From positions 130,876-194,875 of the forward strand of contig JAFUIN010000001.1 in NCBI GenBank assembly GCA_017468465.1: DNA of 64,000 bases, given 5' to 3'. The notes beneath the pieces are model-generated. The model had not been told where the DNA came from and searched no databases. It saw nothing but the letters and a program-made list of their open reading frames with translations. The position numbers and the translations under genes are program-made. Shown here piece by piece: positions 8,504 to 15,841 of the stretch (position 1 is the stretch's first letter; each line of letters starts with the position of its first letter). The DNA is from Clostridia bacterium. Lineage in GTDB: Bacteria > Bacillota > Clostridia > UMGS1840.

Positions 8504-8959
8504 AAAAAAGGCTCCCTTGTGTAAAGGGAGCTGTCAACGAAGTTGACTGAGGGATTGTTTGATTTCATTATCAATAAATATACACACTCCCTCAAAGTTT
8601 TTGTTTATATCAAGATTTGATACTCTTATAACTTTTAATCCATATTGTTCTAGAAACTCCGTTCGCAAAGCATCTTTTTCTATTCCTTTATTATCATAAT
8701 GTTGCGAACCATCCAATTCAATAATAAGCTTTGCTTTGGCACAGTAAAAATCAACAATATATTTTCCTATAATTTTCTGTCTTATAAACCTGATAGGATA
8801 TTCTCTTAAGTAATCATACCAAAGGTGCTTTTCTTCTTTTGTCATATTCTTTCGGAGTGTTTTCGCAAGTGGTACAATTTCTTTATTGTGTTTATAGTCC
8901 ATTACAATCCCTCCGAGTTGCTTCGCAACCCACCTCCCTTTACACAAGGGAGGCTTTTT
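8504..8959. mobile_element. Inverted-repeat element enclosing a DUF559 gene
   Basis: Both ends read inward with the same plan. The right-hand end (read from 8509) has CTCCCTT-gtgta-AAGGGAG, then GTCAAC-gaa-GTTGAC, then TGAGGGATTGT. The left end on the other strand (read from about 8955) has CTCCCTT-gtgta-AAGGGAG, then GTTGC-gaa-GCAAC, then CGGAGGGATTGT. The two 50-base ends enclose one endonuclease-like gene and almost nothing else. This looks like a compact mobile or selfish element, or a gene captured between two palindromic repeats. I see no clear target-site duplication. Confidence 0.7.
8534..8902 (-). CDS. DUF559 endonuclease-domain protein
   Basis: The 122-residue protein belongs to the DUF559 family, a PD-(D/E)XK nuclease-like fold related to Vsr. 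Visible features are LRKNMTKEEKHLWYDYLR, the core motif FIRQKIIGKYIVDFYC, IIELDGSQH (acidic catalytic motif) and ALRTEFLEQYGLKVIRV. Its start is fixed by GGAGGGATT, which is itself part of the flanking repeat. Its last codons (QSLSQLR) and stop are encoded by the opposite repeat. Gene and repeats are thus physically merged, which argues that they move and evolve together. Whether the protein cuts DNA here is inference. Confidence 0.85.
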   Translation of the reverse strand: MDYKHNKEIVPLAKTLRKNMTKEEKHLWYDYLREYPIRFIRQKIIGKYIVDFYCAKAKLIIELDGSQHYDNKGIEKDALRTEFLEQYGLKVIRVSNLDINKNFEGVCIFIDNEIKQSLSQLR

Positions 8960-9160
8960 GATAGTGTTTTCTTGTAGATTATATTATCATTTCTAATGCT
9001 TTTAGTCAACACCATCAACTTTTAGCAAATGATTACATATAAACCTTAAAATCTTTTTGATATTTCAACAAAAAGTCCGTTTCACAGAAAATCGAGTTAT
9101 AGGTTCAAAATCTTTCTAAAAAGTGTGGTGAGCCAGTGCGTTTTTGCTGCAAAATAAGTG

Positions 9161-9193
9161 CAGCAGCAAAATGAATTGCACTTTGCTGCTGCC
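9161..9193. repeat. GCAAAATGAA-type hairpin downstream of the HPr-like gene
   Basis: GCAGCAGCAAA pairs with TTTGCTGCTGC. The core resembles the hairpins at 40046, 44338 and 48321, which have the same GCAAAATGAATT centre with different outer stem bases. It may help end the HPr-like transcript. The 8960-9160 stretch has no gene. Confidence 0.55.
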
Positions 9194-9219
9194 TCTTTGG
9201 ATTCTTCGGTTGTGAAAGA

Positions 9220-9447
9220 TTACACAGTAAAAGGCTCCAGCTCTTTTACCAGACTGTCGCAATTATCCTCAAAAATTTCAATTTTAATGGGCTTTGCCAA
9301 ATCTAAACTGAAAATGCCCATGATGGATTTTGCGTCAACAACGTATCTGCCGGATGTAAGGTCAATATCAAAGCTATACTTATTTACAGTGTTGACAAAC
9401 ACTTTTACATCGTTAATGGAGTTGAGCTGAATGTTAAAAGATTTCAT
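9220..9447 (-). CDS. HPr-like protein lacking the active-site histidine
   Basis: The 75-residue protein has the HPr fold signature in its second half: DIDLTSGRYVVDAKSIMGIFSLDLAKP, matching the region around regulatory Ser46 of HPr. At the place where HPr carries GLHARP with the phosphorylated His15, this protein reads SINDVKVFVN, so it cannot accept phosphate from enzyme I in the normal way. It may be a Crh-like regulator or another HPr-fold protein. The start has an AAGGAG site eight to ten bases upstream and its own promoter. Confidence 0.75.
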   Translation of the reverse strand: MKSFNIQLNSINDVKVFVNTVNKYSFDIDLTSGRYVVDAKSIMGIFSLDLAKPIKIEIFEDNCDSLVKELEPFTV

Positions 9448-9478
9448 AATATCAATTCTCCTTTTTTAGAAAAAATAT

Positions 9479-9527
9479 AGGTATCAATACCTGCAATTAT
9501 TATACAACATCCCTTTGGAAAAATCAA
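9479..9527 (-). promoter_or_regulatory. HPr-like gene promoter with palindrome at the start site
   Basis: Minus-strand TTGATT (9527-9522), 17-base spacer, TATAAT (9504-9499). The palindrome AGGTAT-CA-ATACCT (9479-9492) sits at the expected transcription start and could be an operator. Confidence 0.55.
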
Positions 9528-9648
9528 GAGACAATTAACAAATTCAGGAAAAAATGAGAAATTTGTGAATATGTAATAAAAAAGTGATGAATCACCTCAC
9601 GAAAATGTGATGAAATTTGTTTTTTTTGTGAATTTTATCGGGTTTTTC

Positions 9649-9677
9649 TTTACAAGTTTTTGAAGTTGTGGTATAAT
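9649..9677 (+). promoter_or_regulatory. Promoter of the two-helix membrane protein gene
   Basis: TTTACA, 17-base spacer, TATAAT, about 30 bases before the start codon at 9710. Confidence 0.65.
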
Positions 9678-9709
9678 TATAAACGTGAAAGATTTGATAT
9701 GAGAGGCAG

Positions 9710-10219
9710 ATGTTTTTTGTGGAGCAGATTTATTTTGACGAAATGCACAAAAGAGGTGTAGACGGCAAAAGCGTTTTCTTAAAAACCCTGATTGTTACAG
9801 CGTGCGTCATTTTGTGTCCTGTCGTATTTCTTCTGGGCGGGTCTTTTGGCTTGTTGCTGGCTGCCGGGGTGATATACGGAGCGTATTTTTTGTTTCAGCG
9901 CTTGAATAAAGAATTTGAATACATTTACACCAATGGCGAGGTGGATATCGACGTCATTTTCGGAAAATCCTTCCGCAAACGTTTAATTACCCTAAAGGCA
10001 AGCCAGATTGAACGAATGGCACCGTGTGGAGAAGCTTTTGAAGCCTACCGGAAACAGCAGGGGATTCAAGTAGTTGATTTTTCTGACGGAGACAAACAGG
10101 CAGCACATTATGTTTTGTTAAACAAAGACCCCAAAAAACTGGTGTTGTTTTCACCCAGTGAGCGTTTGGTGGAAAGTTTGAAGCCCTACCTTCGGGAGCG
10201 TTATTATGTTCAAGATTAA
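9710..10219 (+). CDS. Conserved membrane protein (DUF6106-like)
   Basis: This 169-residue protein has two adjacent hydrophobic segments at about residues 24-60 and a soluble C-terminal part. The stretch EFEYIYTNGEVDIDVIFGKSFRKR recalls a family of uncharacterised clostridial proteins labelled DUF6106; that family name is from memory and not checked. No function is known. It stands alone with its own promoter. A GAGAGG site precedes the start. Confidence 0.6.
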   Translation: MFFVEQIYFDEMHKRGVDGKSVFLKTLIVTACVILCPVVFLLGGSFGLLLAAGVIYGAYFLFQRLNKEFEYIYTNGEVDIDVIFGKSFRKRLITLKASQIERMAPCGEAFEAYRKQQGIQVVDFSDGDKQAAHYVLLNKDPKKLVLFSPSERLVESLKPYLRERYYVQD

Positions 10220-10278
10220 CCATTTGGTTTGTAATGAATTTGCAATGTTTTTTTAAGAAAAATGTTATGCGTATTTTC

Positions 10279-10307
10279 TTGATTTGAAAAGACAGATATG
10301 ATACAAT
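10279..10307 (+). promoter_or_regulatory. Promoter of the C_GCAxxG_C_C protein gene
   Basis: TTGATT, 17-base spacer, TACAAT, about 36 bases before the start codon. Confidence 0.6.
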
Positions 10308-10343
10308 ATAAACGGCAAAAAGTGCGGAAAGCAGGTGGAGAAA

Positions 10344-10787
10344 ATGAGTGAGCGTTCAGAGCGTGCAAAAGAATTGTTTTTGGAAGGCTACAACTGTTCG
10401 CAGGCAGTTGTGGGAGCGTTTGCAGACCGTCTTCCCGTGGAATTTGATTTGCTGATGAAAATGGCCTCCTCTATGGGCGGAGGAATGGGCAGACTTCGTG
10501 AGGTTTGCGGAGCAGTCAGCGGAATGTTTTTAGTTGCCGGCTTCCTGAAGGGCTATTCTGATCCGAAAGCCAAGGAAGAAAAAGCGGAACATTATCGGTT
10601 GATTCAGGCTTTGGCTGAATCATTCAAAAGCAAAAACGGCTCCATCATTTGCCGGGAGCTGTTGGGGGAAACAAAGACACCCGTAACACATATTCCGCAA
10701 GAGAGAACCGAAACTTACTATCAAAAACGCCCCTGTAAAGAATTGGTTGCGGATGCAGTGGAAATATTAGAACAATTTTTACCGTAA
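10344..10787 (+). CDS. C_GCAxxG_C_C family protein
   Basis: The 147-residue protein carries the spaced cysteines that name this family: Cys in EGYNCSQAVVGAF, the motif VCGAVSGMFLVAGF, Cys in IICRELLG and Cys in RPCKELV. A glycine-rich SSMGGGMGRL precedes the second motif. The family is predicted to bind a metal or redox cofactor; its function is unknown. The start was set at the ATG preceded by AGGTGGAG; a GTG nine bases upstream is possible but has no site of its own. Confidence 0.85.
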   Translation: MSERSERAKELFLEGYNCSQAVVGAFADRLPVEFDLLMKMASSMGGGMGRLREVCGAVSGMFLVAGFLKGYSDPKAKEEKAEHYRLIQALAESFKSKNGSIICRELLGETKTPVTHIPQERTETYYQKRPCKELVADAVEILEQFLP

Positions 10788-10815
10788 TTTTACGAAAAAG
10801 GTTTGTATGGAATAC

Positions 10816-10844
10816 TTGACAAGCCGGGTTACTCGTGATATAAT
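10816..10844 (+). promoter_or_regulatory. Promoter of the SRP RNA
   Basis: Perfect TTGACA, 17-base spacer and perfect TATAAT. It is one of the strongest promoters in the window and directly precedes the SRP RNA. Confidence 0.85.
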
Positions 10845-10851
10845 ATCCAAG

Positions 10852-11005
10852 TTCAGAAAAACATAAGTAATCCGGTATTTTTATGGCTTGTGTTTAGCCT
10901 ACGATTTTTCTTTTGTGAACCTCGTCAGGACGGAAACGGAGCAGCGATAAGCAACAAGAAATCTGTGTGGTGTCTAAGCACAAGTCATAAAAGTATCGGA
11001 TTTTT
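10852..11005 (+). ncRNA. ffs: Signal recognition particle RNA
   Basis: The SRP domain IV core is visible as GTCAGGACGGAAACGGAGCAGC near 10924-10945, in two parts: GTCAGGAC and GGAAACGGAGCAGC. An outer helix pairs ATCCGGTATTTTTATG near 10870 with CATAAAAGTATCGGAT near 10986-11001, including mismatches. The RNA ends in a CGGAT helix strand followed by T-rich sequence. The position just upstream of dnaX is the usual place in Firmicutes. With Ffh it targets membrane and secreted proteins. The 5' end is estimated from the promoter; mature ends are uncertain by several bases. Confidence 0.88.
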
Positions 11006-11029
11006 ATATCAAAAAAAGGAGGGAAGTTT

Positions 11030-12829
11030 ATGTATCAGGCATTGTATCGGAAATGGCGTCCTAAAGTTTTTGAAGATGTTTTGGGGCAAAGCCACATTAC
11101 AGATACCCTGAAAAATCAGATTGTCAGCCATAAGCTTTCCCATGCCTATTTGTTTTCCGGCTCCCGTGGGACCGGTAAAACCTCAACCGCAAAGATTTTA
11201 TCCCGTGCTGTCAACTGTGAGAATCCGGTGAATGGCAATCCCTGTAACGAATGTCACGCTTGTCAGACTGCTTTGAACGGGAGCGCTGTGGATATCATAG
11301 AAATTGACGCTGCTTCCAACAACCGTGTGGATGATGTTCGTATTATTCGTGATGAGGTTGTATATACACCGGCAGATTTGAAATATAAGGTTTACATTAT
11401 TGATGAAGCACATATGCTGACCAATCAGGCATTCAATGCACTGCTTAAAACCTTGGAGGAGCCGCCGGCACACGTTATTTTTATTTTTGCCACAACCGAA
11501 CCGCATAAATTTCCGGCAACCATTCTTTCTCGTTGCCAGCGGTTTGATTTTAAGCGGATTACACCTTTTGATACAGAAAAAAGAATTCGCCAGATTACCG
11601 CTCAGGATGGGTATTCTATCACCGATGAAGCATTAGGGCTTCTGGCACGGATTGCAGATGGTTCTATGCGTGATGCACTTTCGGTTTTGGACCAATGTCT
11701 TTCCTCCGGTGTTACTTCCATTGATTTTGAGCATGTTGCTAAAATTACCGGAACCTCTGACCCCAACTTTATATATGAATTCAGCCAGCATGTGATAGAC
11801 GGCGATTTGAAAGCTTCTTTTACCGATATCAAGTCAGCCTATGAAAACGGGCGGGATATGGAACGAATATTAGAAGATCTGATTGCCCATTTTCGCAGTG
11901 TTTTAATTACAAAAACATTGGATTGCAAAGACTCTGCCCTTGAGATTTTAATGGCAACCAAAACCGCATTCACGGTTTATGTCCGCCAGGCAAATGTGCT
12001 TTCTGTACAGCGGTTGCTTCGGTATCTGGACACACTTTCGGAAGCAATTTCCTCCGGTAAGTATCTGCATAACCCAAGGCTGTGTGTGGAAGTTGCGGTT
12101 ACCGCAATGCTGAACAGACCCGGCGATGATTTGGCTGGGCTTGTGGAGCGAATGCAGGAGCTGGAGTTGGAGCTTGCACGATTAAAAGCAGGTGGGGTTA
12201 CTGTTTACAAAGAAACAGTGCCGGTGATGGTGCCATCCGAGTCTTTTGTTTCAAAAGTGGAGGAACCTTCGGAAGAAGAGGAGATTCCGATGGCAGAGCA
12301 AACAGAAGAGTTTTATGCGCAGGATATTGTTTCTTCCGAGCAGGATGTTTCCTATTATGAAGATTTTGTGCCGGACTATCCCACAGAGGACATTCCGGTT
12401 TCGGACGAAAGCTTGAACCAGCCAATACCATCTGAGGAAGAAGCTGTTGAGACGACACCCTCGGAATTTTCTGAGGATGTAAGAGCGGAAAGTGTTTCCG
12501 ACCAAAGCGGTGCAATCACAGCCGTGTGGGCTACTGTGCTGGAGACAGCCAAGCAGAAAGCAGACTTTGGATTTTCCAGAATTATGGCAGACAGTAAGTT
12601 GGTAGAAAGCGAAGACAATGTGGAACTCTTTTTCCAGAATGAAGCATTTTTGAATATTGCTAAAATGAATCAATATGACACTTTGATTGCCAATGCTGTT
12701 GCGCAGATTACCGGGAAAAACATCCGGATAAAATTTCGTGCAGAAACTAAGTCAACAGACAAGGAAGATTCGTTTCACCAGCTGCTCAGTCGGTTAGACG
12801 GCATTCAGGGAAAAGTCACATTTAAGTAG
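11030..12829 (+). CDS. dnaX: DNA polymerase III subunit gamma/tau
   Basis: The 599-residue clamp-loader ATPase begins MYQALYRKWRPKVFEDVLGQ. It has Walker A GSRGTGKT (about 44-51), four zinc-ligand cysteines (NCENPVNGNPCNECHAC), a DEAH box near residue 126 and an SRC sensor motif near residue 169. Residues 360-510 are acidic and low in complexity, as in tau linkers. The C-terminal part would contact the polymerase. It loads the beta clamp at the replication fork. An AAGGAGG site lies eight bases before the start. ybaB and recR follow in the usual order. Confidence 0.98.
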   Translation: MYQALYRKWRPKVFEDVLGQSHITDTLKNQIVSHKLSHAYLFSGSRGTGKTSTAKILSRAVNCENPVNGNPCNECHACQTALNGSAVDIIEIDAASNNRVDDVRIIRDEVVYTPADLKYKVYIIDEAHMLTNQAFNALLKTLEEPPAHVIFIFATTEPHKFPATILSRCQRFDFKRITPFDTEKRIRQITAQDGYSITDEALGLLARIADGSMRDALSVLDQCLSSGVTSIDFEHVAKITGTSDPNFIYEFSQHVIDGDLKASFTDIKSAYENGRDMERILEDLIAHFRSVLITKTLDCKDSALEILMATKTAFTVYVRQANVLSVQRLLRYLDTLSEAISSGKYLHNPRLCVEVAVTAMLNRPGDDLAGLVERMQELELELARLKAGGVTVYKETVPVMVPSESFVSKVEEPSEEEEIPMAEQTEEFYAQDIVSSEQDVSYYEDFVPDYPTEDIPVSDESLNQPIPSEEEAVETTPSEFSEDVRAESVSDQSGAITAVWATVLETAKQKADFGFSRIMADSKLVESEDNVELFFQNEAFLNIAKMNQYDTLIANAVAQITGKNIRIKFRAETKSTDKEDSFHQLLSRLDGIQGKVTFK

Positions 12830-12855
12830 ATTACAAAGAGAAAGGAACATAAAAA

Positions 12856-13200
12856 ATGGCAAAAGGGAAATTTAATATGGGCGGCGGTATGCCTGCTAAT
12901 ATGGCAAATCTAATGAAACAAGCGCAAAAAATGCAGGAAAGTCTGACCATAGCACAAGAAGATTTGGCAAGTAAAAGCTACAAAGCAACCTCCGGTGGCG
13001 GTGCAGTCAGCGTAACCTTAAGCGGAACCGGAAAGCTGGTTGATTTGGTGATTGACGAGTCTGTGCTGGACGATGCAGAAATGGTGGCAGATTTAGTGAT
13101 TGCCGCTGTGAATCAGGCGATTGATGAAAAAGATAAAGATAAAGAATCTACCCTGGGCGGCTTAGCAGGCGGCATGGGGAACTTTGGCGGTTTGTTCTAA
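12856..13200 (+). CDS. YbaB/EbfC family nucleoid-associated protein
   Basis: The 114-residue protein has the YbaB plan: a Met- and Gly-rich N terminus, NLMKQAQKMQESL, the core GGGAVSVTLSGTGKLVDLVID, and a Gly-rich tail (GGLAGGMGNFGGLF). Family members bind DNA as dimers and coat the nucleoid. It sits 26 bases after dnaX and 44 bases before recR, the conserved replication-repair cluster. Confidence 0.95.
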   Translation: MAKGKFNMGGGMPANMANLMKQAQKMQESLTIAQEDLASKSYKATSGGGAVSVTLSGTGKLVDLVIDESVLDDAEMVADLVIAAVNQAIDEKDKDKESTLGGLAGGMGNFGGLF

Positions 13201-13244
13201 AGCAGCATCCGTAACCCAACCGAAAGATTGCAGAGGGAAGCATT

Positions 13245-13844
13245 ATGGCAGAATTTTTTGAGCCTTTAACTGTTTTAACCGAACAATTTAATAGATTGCC
13301 GGGCATTGGTAAAAAAACTGCACAACGGTTAGCTTATTACATTTTGACGCAGCCGATGGAGTATGCAGAAGCATTCAGTAAAGCCTTGCTGGACGCGAAG
13401 TCTACCATCCGCTATTGTAAGGTGTGCCAGAATATTTCGGCATCGGACATCTGCCCGATTTGTCAGAACGCTCAAAGAGACCGACACACGGTGATGGTGG
13501 TTAAAAGCCCCAAGGAAGTGATTGCGTTGGAACGCACCAACGAATTTCACGGGTTGTACCATGTTCTGCATGGTGAAATTTCTCCCATGGACGGCATCTC
13601 TCCGGAGGATTTGAAAATTAAGGAGCTTCTGGAGCGTGTCTCGGCGGAGGACGTGTCGGAGGTGGTGCTGATGCTCAGCCCCACTGTTGAGGGAGATGCA
13701 ACCTCTATGTATCTTGCCAGACTGTTAAAACCGCTTGGCATAAGAGTGACCAGAATCGCACAGGGGCTTCCCATGGGCAGCGATATTGAATATGCTGATG
13801 AAGCTACTTTGCTGATGGCATTCAAAGAACGAAAAGAAATGTAG
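13245..13844 (+). CDS. recR: Recombination mediator RecR
   Basis: The 199-residue protein shows the helix-hairpin-helix start (FNRLPGIGKKTAQRLAYYIL), the four-cysteine zinc finger CKVCQNISASDICPIC and a Toprim domain with VMVVKSPKEVIALE and LMLSPTVEGDAT. With RecF and RecO it helps load RecA on single-stranded gaps. A GAGGGAAG site precedes the ATG. Confidence 0.97.
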   Translation: MAEFFEPLTVLTEQFNRLPGIGKKTAQRLAYYILTQPMEYAEAFSKALLDAKSTIRYCKVCQNISASDICPICQNAQRDRHTVMVVKSPKEVIALERTNEFHGLYHVLHGEISPMDGISPEDLKIKELLERVSAEDVSEVVLMLSPTVEGDATSMYLARLLKPLGIRVTRIAQGLPMGSDIEYADEATLLMAFKERKEM

Positions 13845-13851
13845 CAGAATT

Positions 13852-13888
13852 TCCTCTGTTATATTTCTGTAAAGAAAACAACAGAGGA
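13852..13888 (+). promoter_or_regulatory. Hairpin that buries the dnaD-type ribosome binding site
   Basis: TCCTCTGTT (13852-13860) is perfectly complementary to AACAGAGGA (13880-13888). The second arm contains the only Shine-Dalgarno sequence (GAGG) for the next gene. The fold would lower its translation unless the hairpin is opened. Confidence 0.5.
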
Positions 13889-13896
13889 TGAAAAAT

Positions 13897-14841
13897 ATGG
13901 CAGTAAAGCTTTCGAAGGGTCGGAAAAAGAGCTTATTGAAACTTCCGATTTCCTTTTTTGACCGATACTTACCCACTGTAAACGGTGATTATCTGAGAAT
14001 ATATTTGTTTGGATTGAAGCTGTGTCTTGAAAATCAGTCTATGCCCGATGCAGAAATTGCATCTGCTTTGGGTGTATTGAAGGCAGATGTGAAAAATGCC
14101 TGGCATTTTTGGGAAAACGAAGGGCTGATAAACATTTCGGAGGACGGTTCTCTTGAGTTTGAAAATCCGGAAGAGTTGAATTTTTCCGAGACACGTAAGA
14201 AAGAACAGAACAAGCCCTACGATGCGGTGATGTTTTCCGACGTTTTCGCTACCATTCGGGAAGACGAAGATTTCAAAGGCATTGTGCAAATTGTTGAGGC
14301 ATCCTATTCACAGCTTCTGACCCAAGATGATGTGATGATGCTTTATGATGTGATTAAGGTGAAGGGAATTCCGCTGGAGCTTTTTATGATTACCTTGTCC
14401 CATTGCATGAAACACCGTAAAAAGAATATGAAATACATCTATAAGGTTGTGACTGAAAATTACAAAGACGGTCTTACCACACCGGAAGCATTGGAGCAGC
14501 ATTTCACCAATATGGAAGAATCTGCAAAATTTATCAAGAAGGTTGCCAAGCTTGTAAAAATTACCGGAAGAGACTTGTCTGAAACCGAAAAAGATTACAT
14601 AAAAAAATGGAAAAATGCCCAAAAAACAGAGGAAGATATTAACCAGGCATACGAAAAAACCATTATCTCCATTGGGAAATTATCGTTTCCTTATATGGAT
14701 AAAATTTTAATGAATGAAAAAGGGAACAATCTTCAGAAAAAATCGTCTGTTAAAATGGGTTCTTTGAATAATTTTCATCAGGACATGCCTGATTTCAAAA
14801 AAATCACCGATGAACTCATTCGGAAACAGTTGGAGGAATAG
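13897..14841 (+). CDS. DnaD-domain replication protein
   Basis: This 314-residue protein has a DnaD-like layout. An N-terminal winged-helix region (PISFFDRYLPTVNGDYLRIYLFGLKLC...) is followed by a DnaD C-terminal domain at about residues 105-225 (LTQDDVMMLYDVIKVKGIPLELFMITLSHC...), with YIKKW, the YxxxIxxW-type tail motif, near residue 230. DnaD helps open the origin and bring in the helicase loader. Two in-frame ATGs exist; 13897 was chosen because GAGG lies nine bases before it, while 13888 touches the site. The helicase-loader gene starts four bases after its stop. Confidence 0.9.
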   Translation: MAVKLSKGRKKSLLKLPISFFDRYLPTVNGDYLRIYLFGLKLCLENQSMPDAEIASALGVLKADVKNAWHFWENEGLINISEDGSLEFENPEELNFSETRKKEQNKPYDAVMFSDVFATIREDEDFKGIVQIVEASYSQLLTQDDVMMLYDVIKVKGIPLELFMITLSHCMKHRKKNMKYIYKVVTENYKDGLTTPEALEQHFTNMEESAKFIKKVAKLVKITGRDLSETEKDYIKKWKNAQKTEEDINQAYEKTIISIGKLSFPYMDKILMNEKGNNLQKKSSVKMGSLNNFHQDMPDFKKITDELIRKQLEE

Positions 14842-14844
14842 AGG

Positions 14845-15768
14845 ATGACATATCCAACCGCAGTGCTGAAAAAAGCAGCAGAACAACTGAAAAAAAGGCA
14901 AGAAGAAAACAAAAAAATAACCCGTGAAAAAAAAGAAACACTGTATGCAGCCATTCCGGAGCTGGCACAGCTGAATCTGGAAATTTCTGCTAAAATGAAA
15001 CAAACACTCAATTTAGAGCAGGATGTCCGTGTTTCCAAACAAATGCTTTCCGATTTGGTCAAAAAACGGGAAAAATTACTTTTGGAACATGGCTACAGCC
15101 CCGACTATCTGGCAGATTATTACGAATGCCCCGTTTGTAAAGATGAAGGCTTTGTTGACGGAAAGCCCTGCCGGTGCTATCAGAAGCTGATGCTTTTGGA
15201 GGCGTGCAAAATGTCGAATCTGGGAGAGCGGATTGAAAAAGAAAATTTTCATACCTATTCTCCGGAGCTTCACAAAGAACACAAAAGTATGGAGGGCTTT
15301 ATACATAAAGCAAAAAAATATTGTGAAAAAGACCCTTCTGTAAAGCAAAATCTTTTGTTTACAGGCCCCACAGGAACGGGGAAGACATTTCTTTCCTCTT
15401 GCATTGCAAAAGAGTTCTTGGACAGCGGTCATTTTGTGTTGTATTACACGGCAACCAAGCTGTTCAACATCATTGATGAAGCAAAATTTCACCGGGAAGA
15501 TACGGAAGCCGTCGAATTGGCAGAAATGTTAACAGAGTGCGATTTACTCATTGTTGACGATTTGGGGACTGAATATGCGTTTTTATATCCCCAATCCCGG
15601 TTATTTGATATATTAGACACCAGAACCGTTCAGGGAAAAAGAACAGTGATTTCCACCAATATGGATTTGAGTGAGCTCAATCAAAAATATTCCCCCCGCA
15701 TCGTATCTCGCATTTTGGGGAATTACGAAATTTTTGTATTTCAGGGTAAAGACTTGAGATACCAGTAA
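14845..15768 (+). CDS. DnaI/DnaC-type helicase loader ATPase
   Basis: The 307-residue protein has a basic coiled-coil N terminus, a zinc motif (YYECPVCKDEGFVDGKPCRCY, cysteines at about residues 95, 98, 107 and 109) and an AAA+ domain with Walker A GPTGTGKT (about residues 174-181) and Walker B LLIVDDLGTE. DnaI-type proteins load the replicative helicase. The GGAGG in the end of the upstream gene lies eight bases before its ATG, so the two genes are coupled in translation. Confidence 0.9.
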   Translation: MTYPTAVLKKAAEQLKKRQEENKKITREKKETLYAAIPELAQLNLEISAKMKQTLNLEQDVRVSKQMLSDLVKKREKLLLEHGYSPDYLADYYECPVCKDEGFVDGKPCRCYQKLMLLEACKMSNLGERIEKENFHTYSPELHKEHKSMEGFIHKAKKYCEKDPSVKQNLLFTGPTGTGKTFLSSCIAKEFLDSGHFVLYYTATKLFNIIDEAKFHREDTEAVELAEMLTECDLLIVDDLGTEYAFLYPQSRLFDILDTRTVQGKRTVISTNMDLSELNQKYSPRIVSRILGNYEIFVFQGKDLRYQ

Positions 15769-15841
15769 ATTTGCTAAAAAAATTTTTATATAACGGCAAT
15801 TTTTAACAGATTGCCAAATGTTATCACAAGGAGGATTTCTT

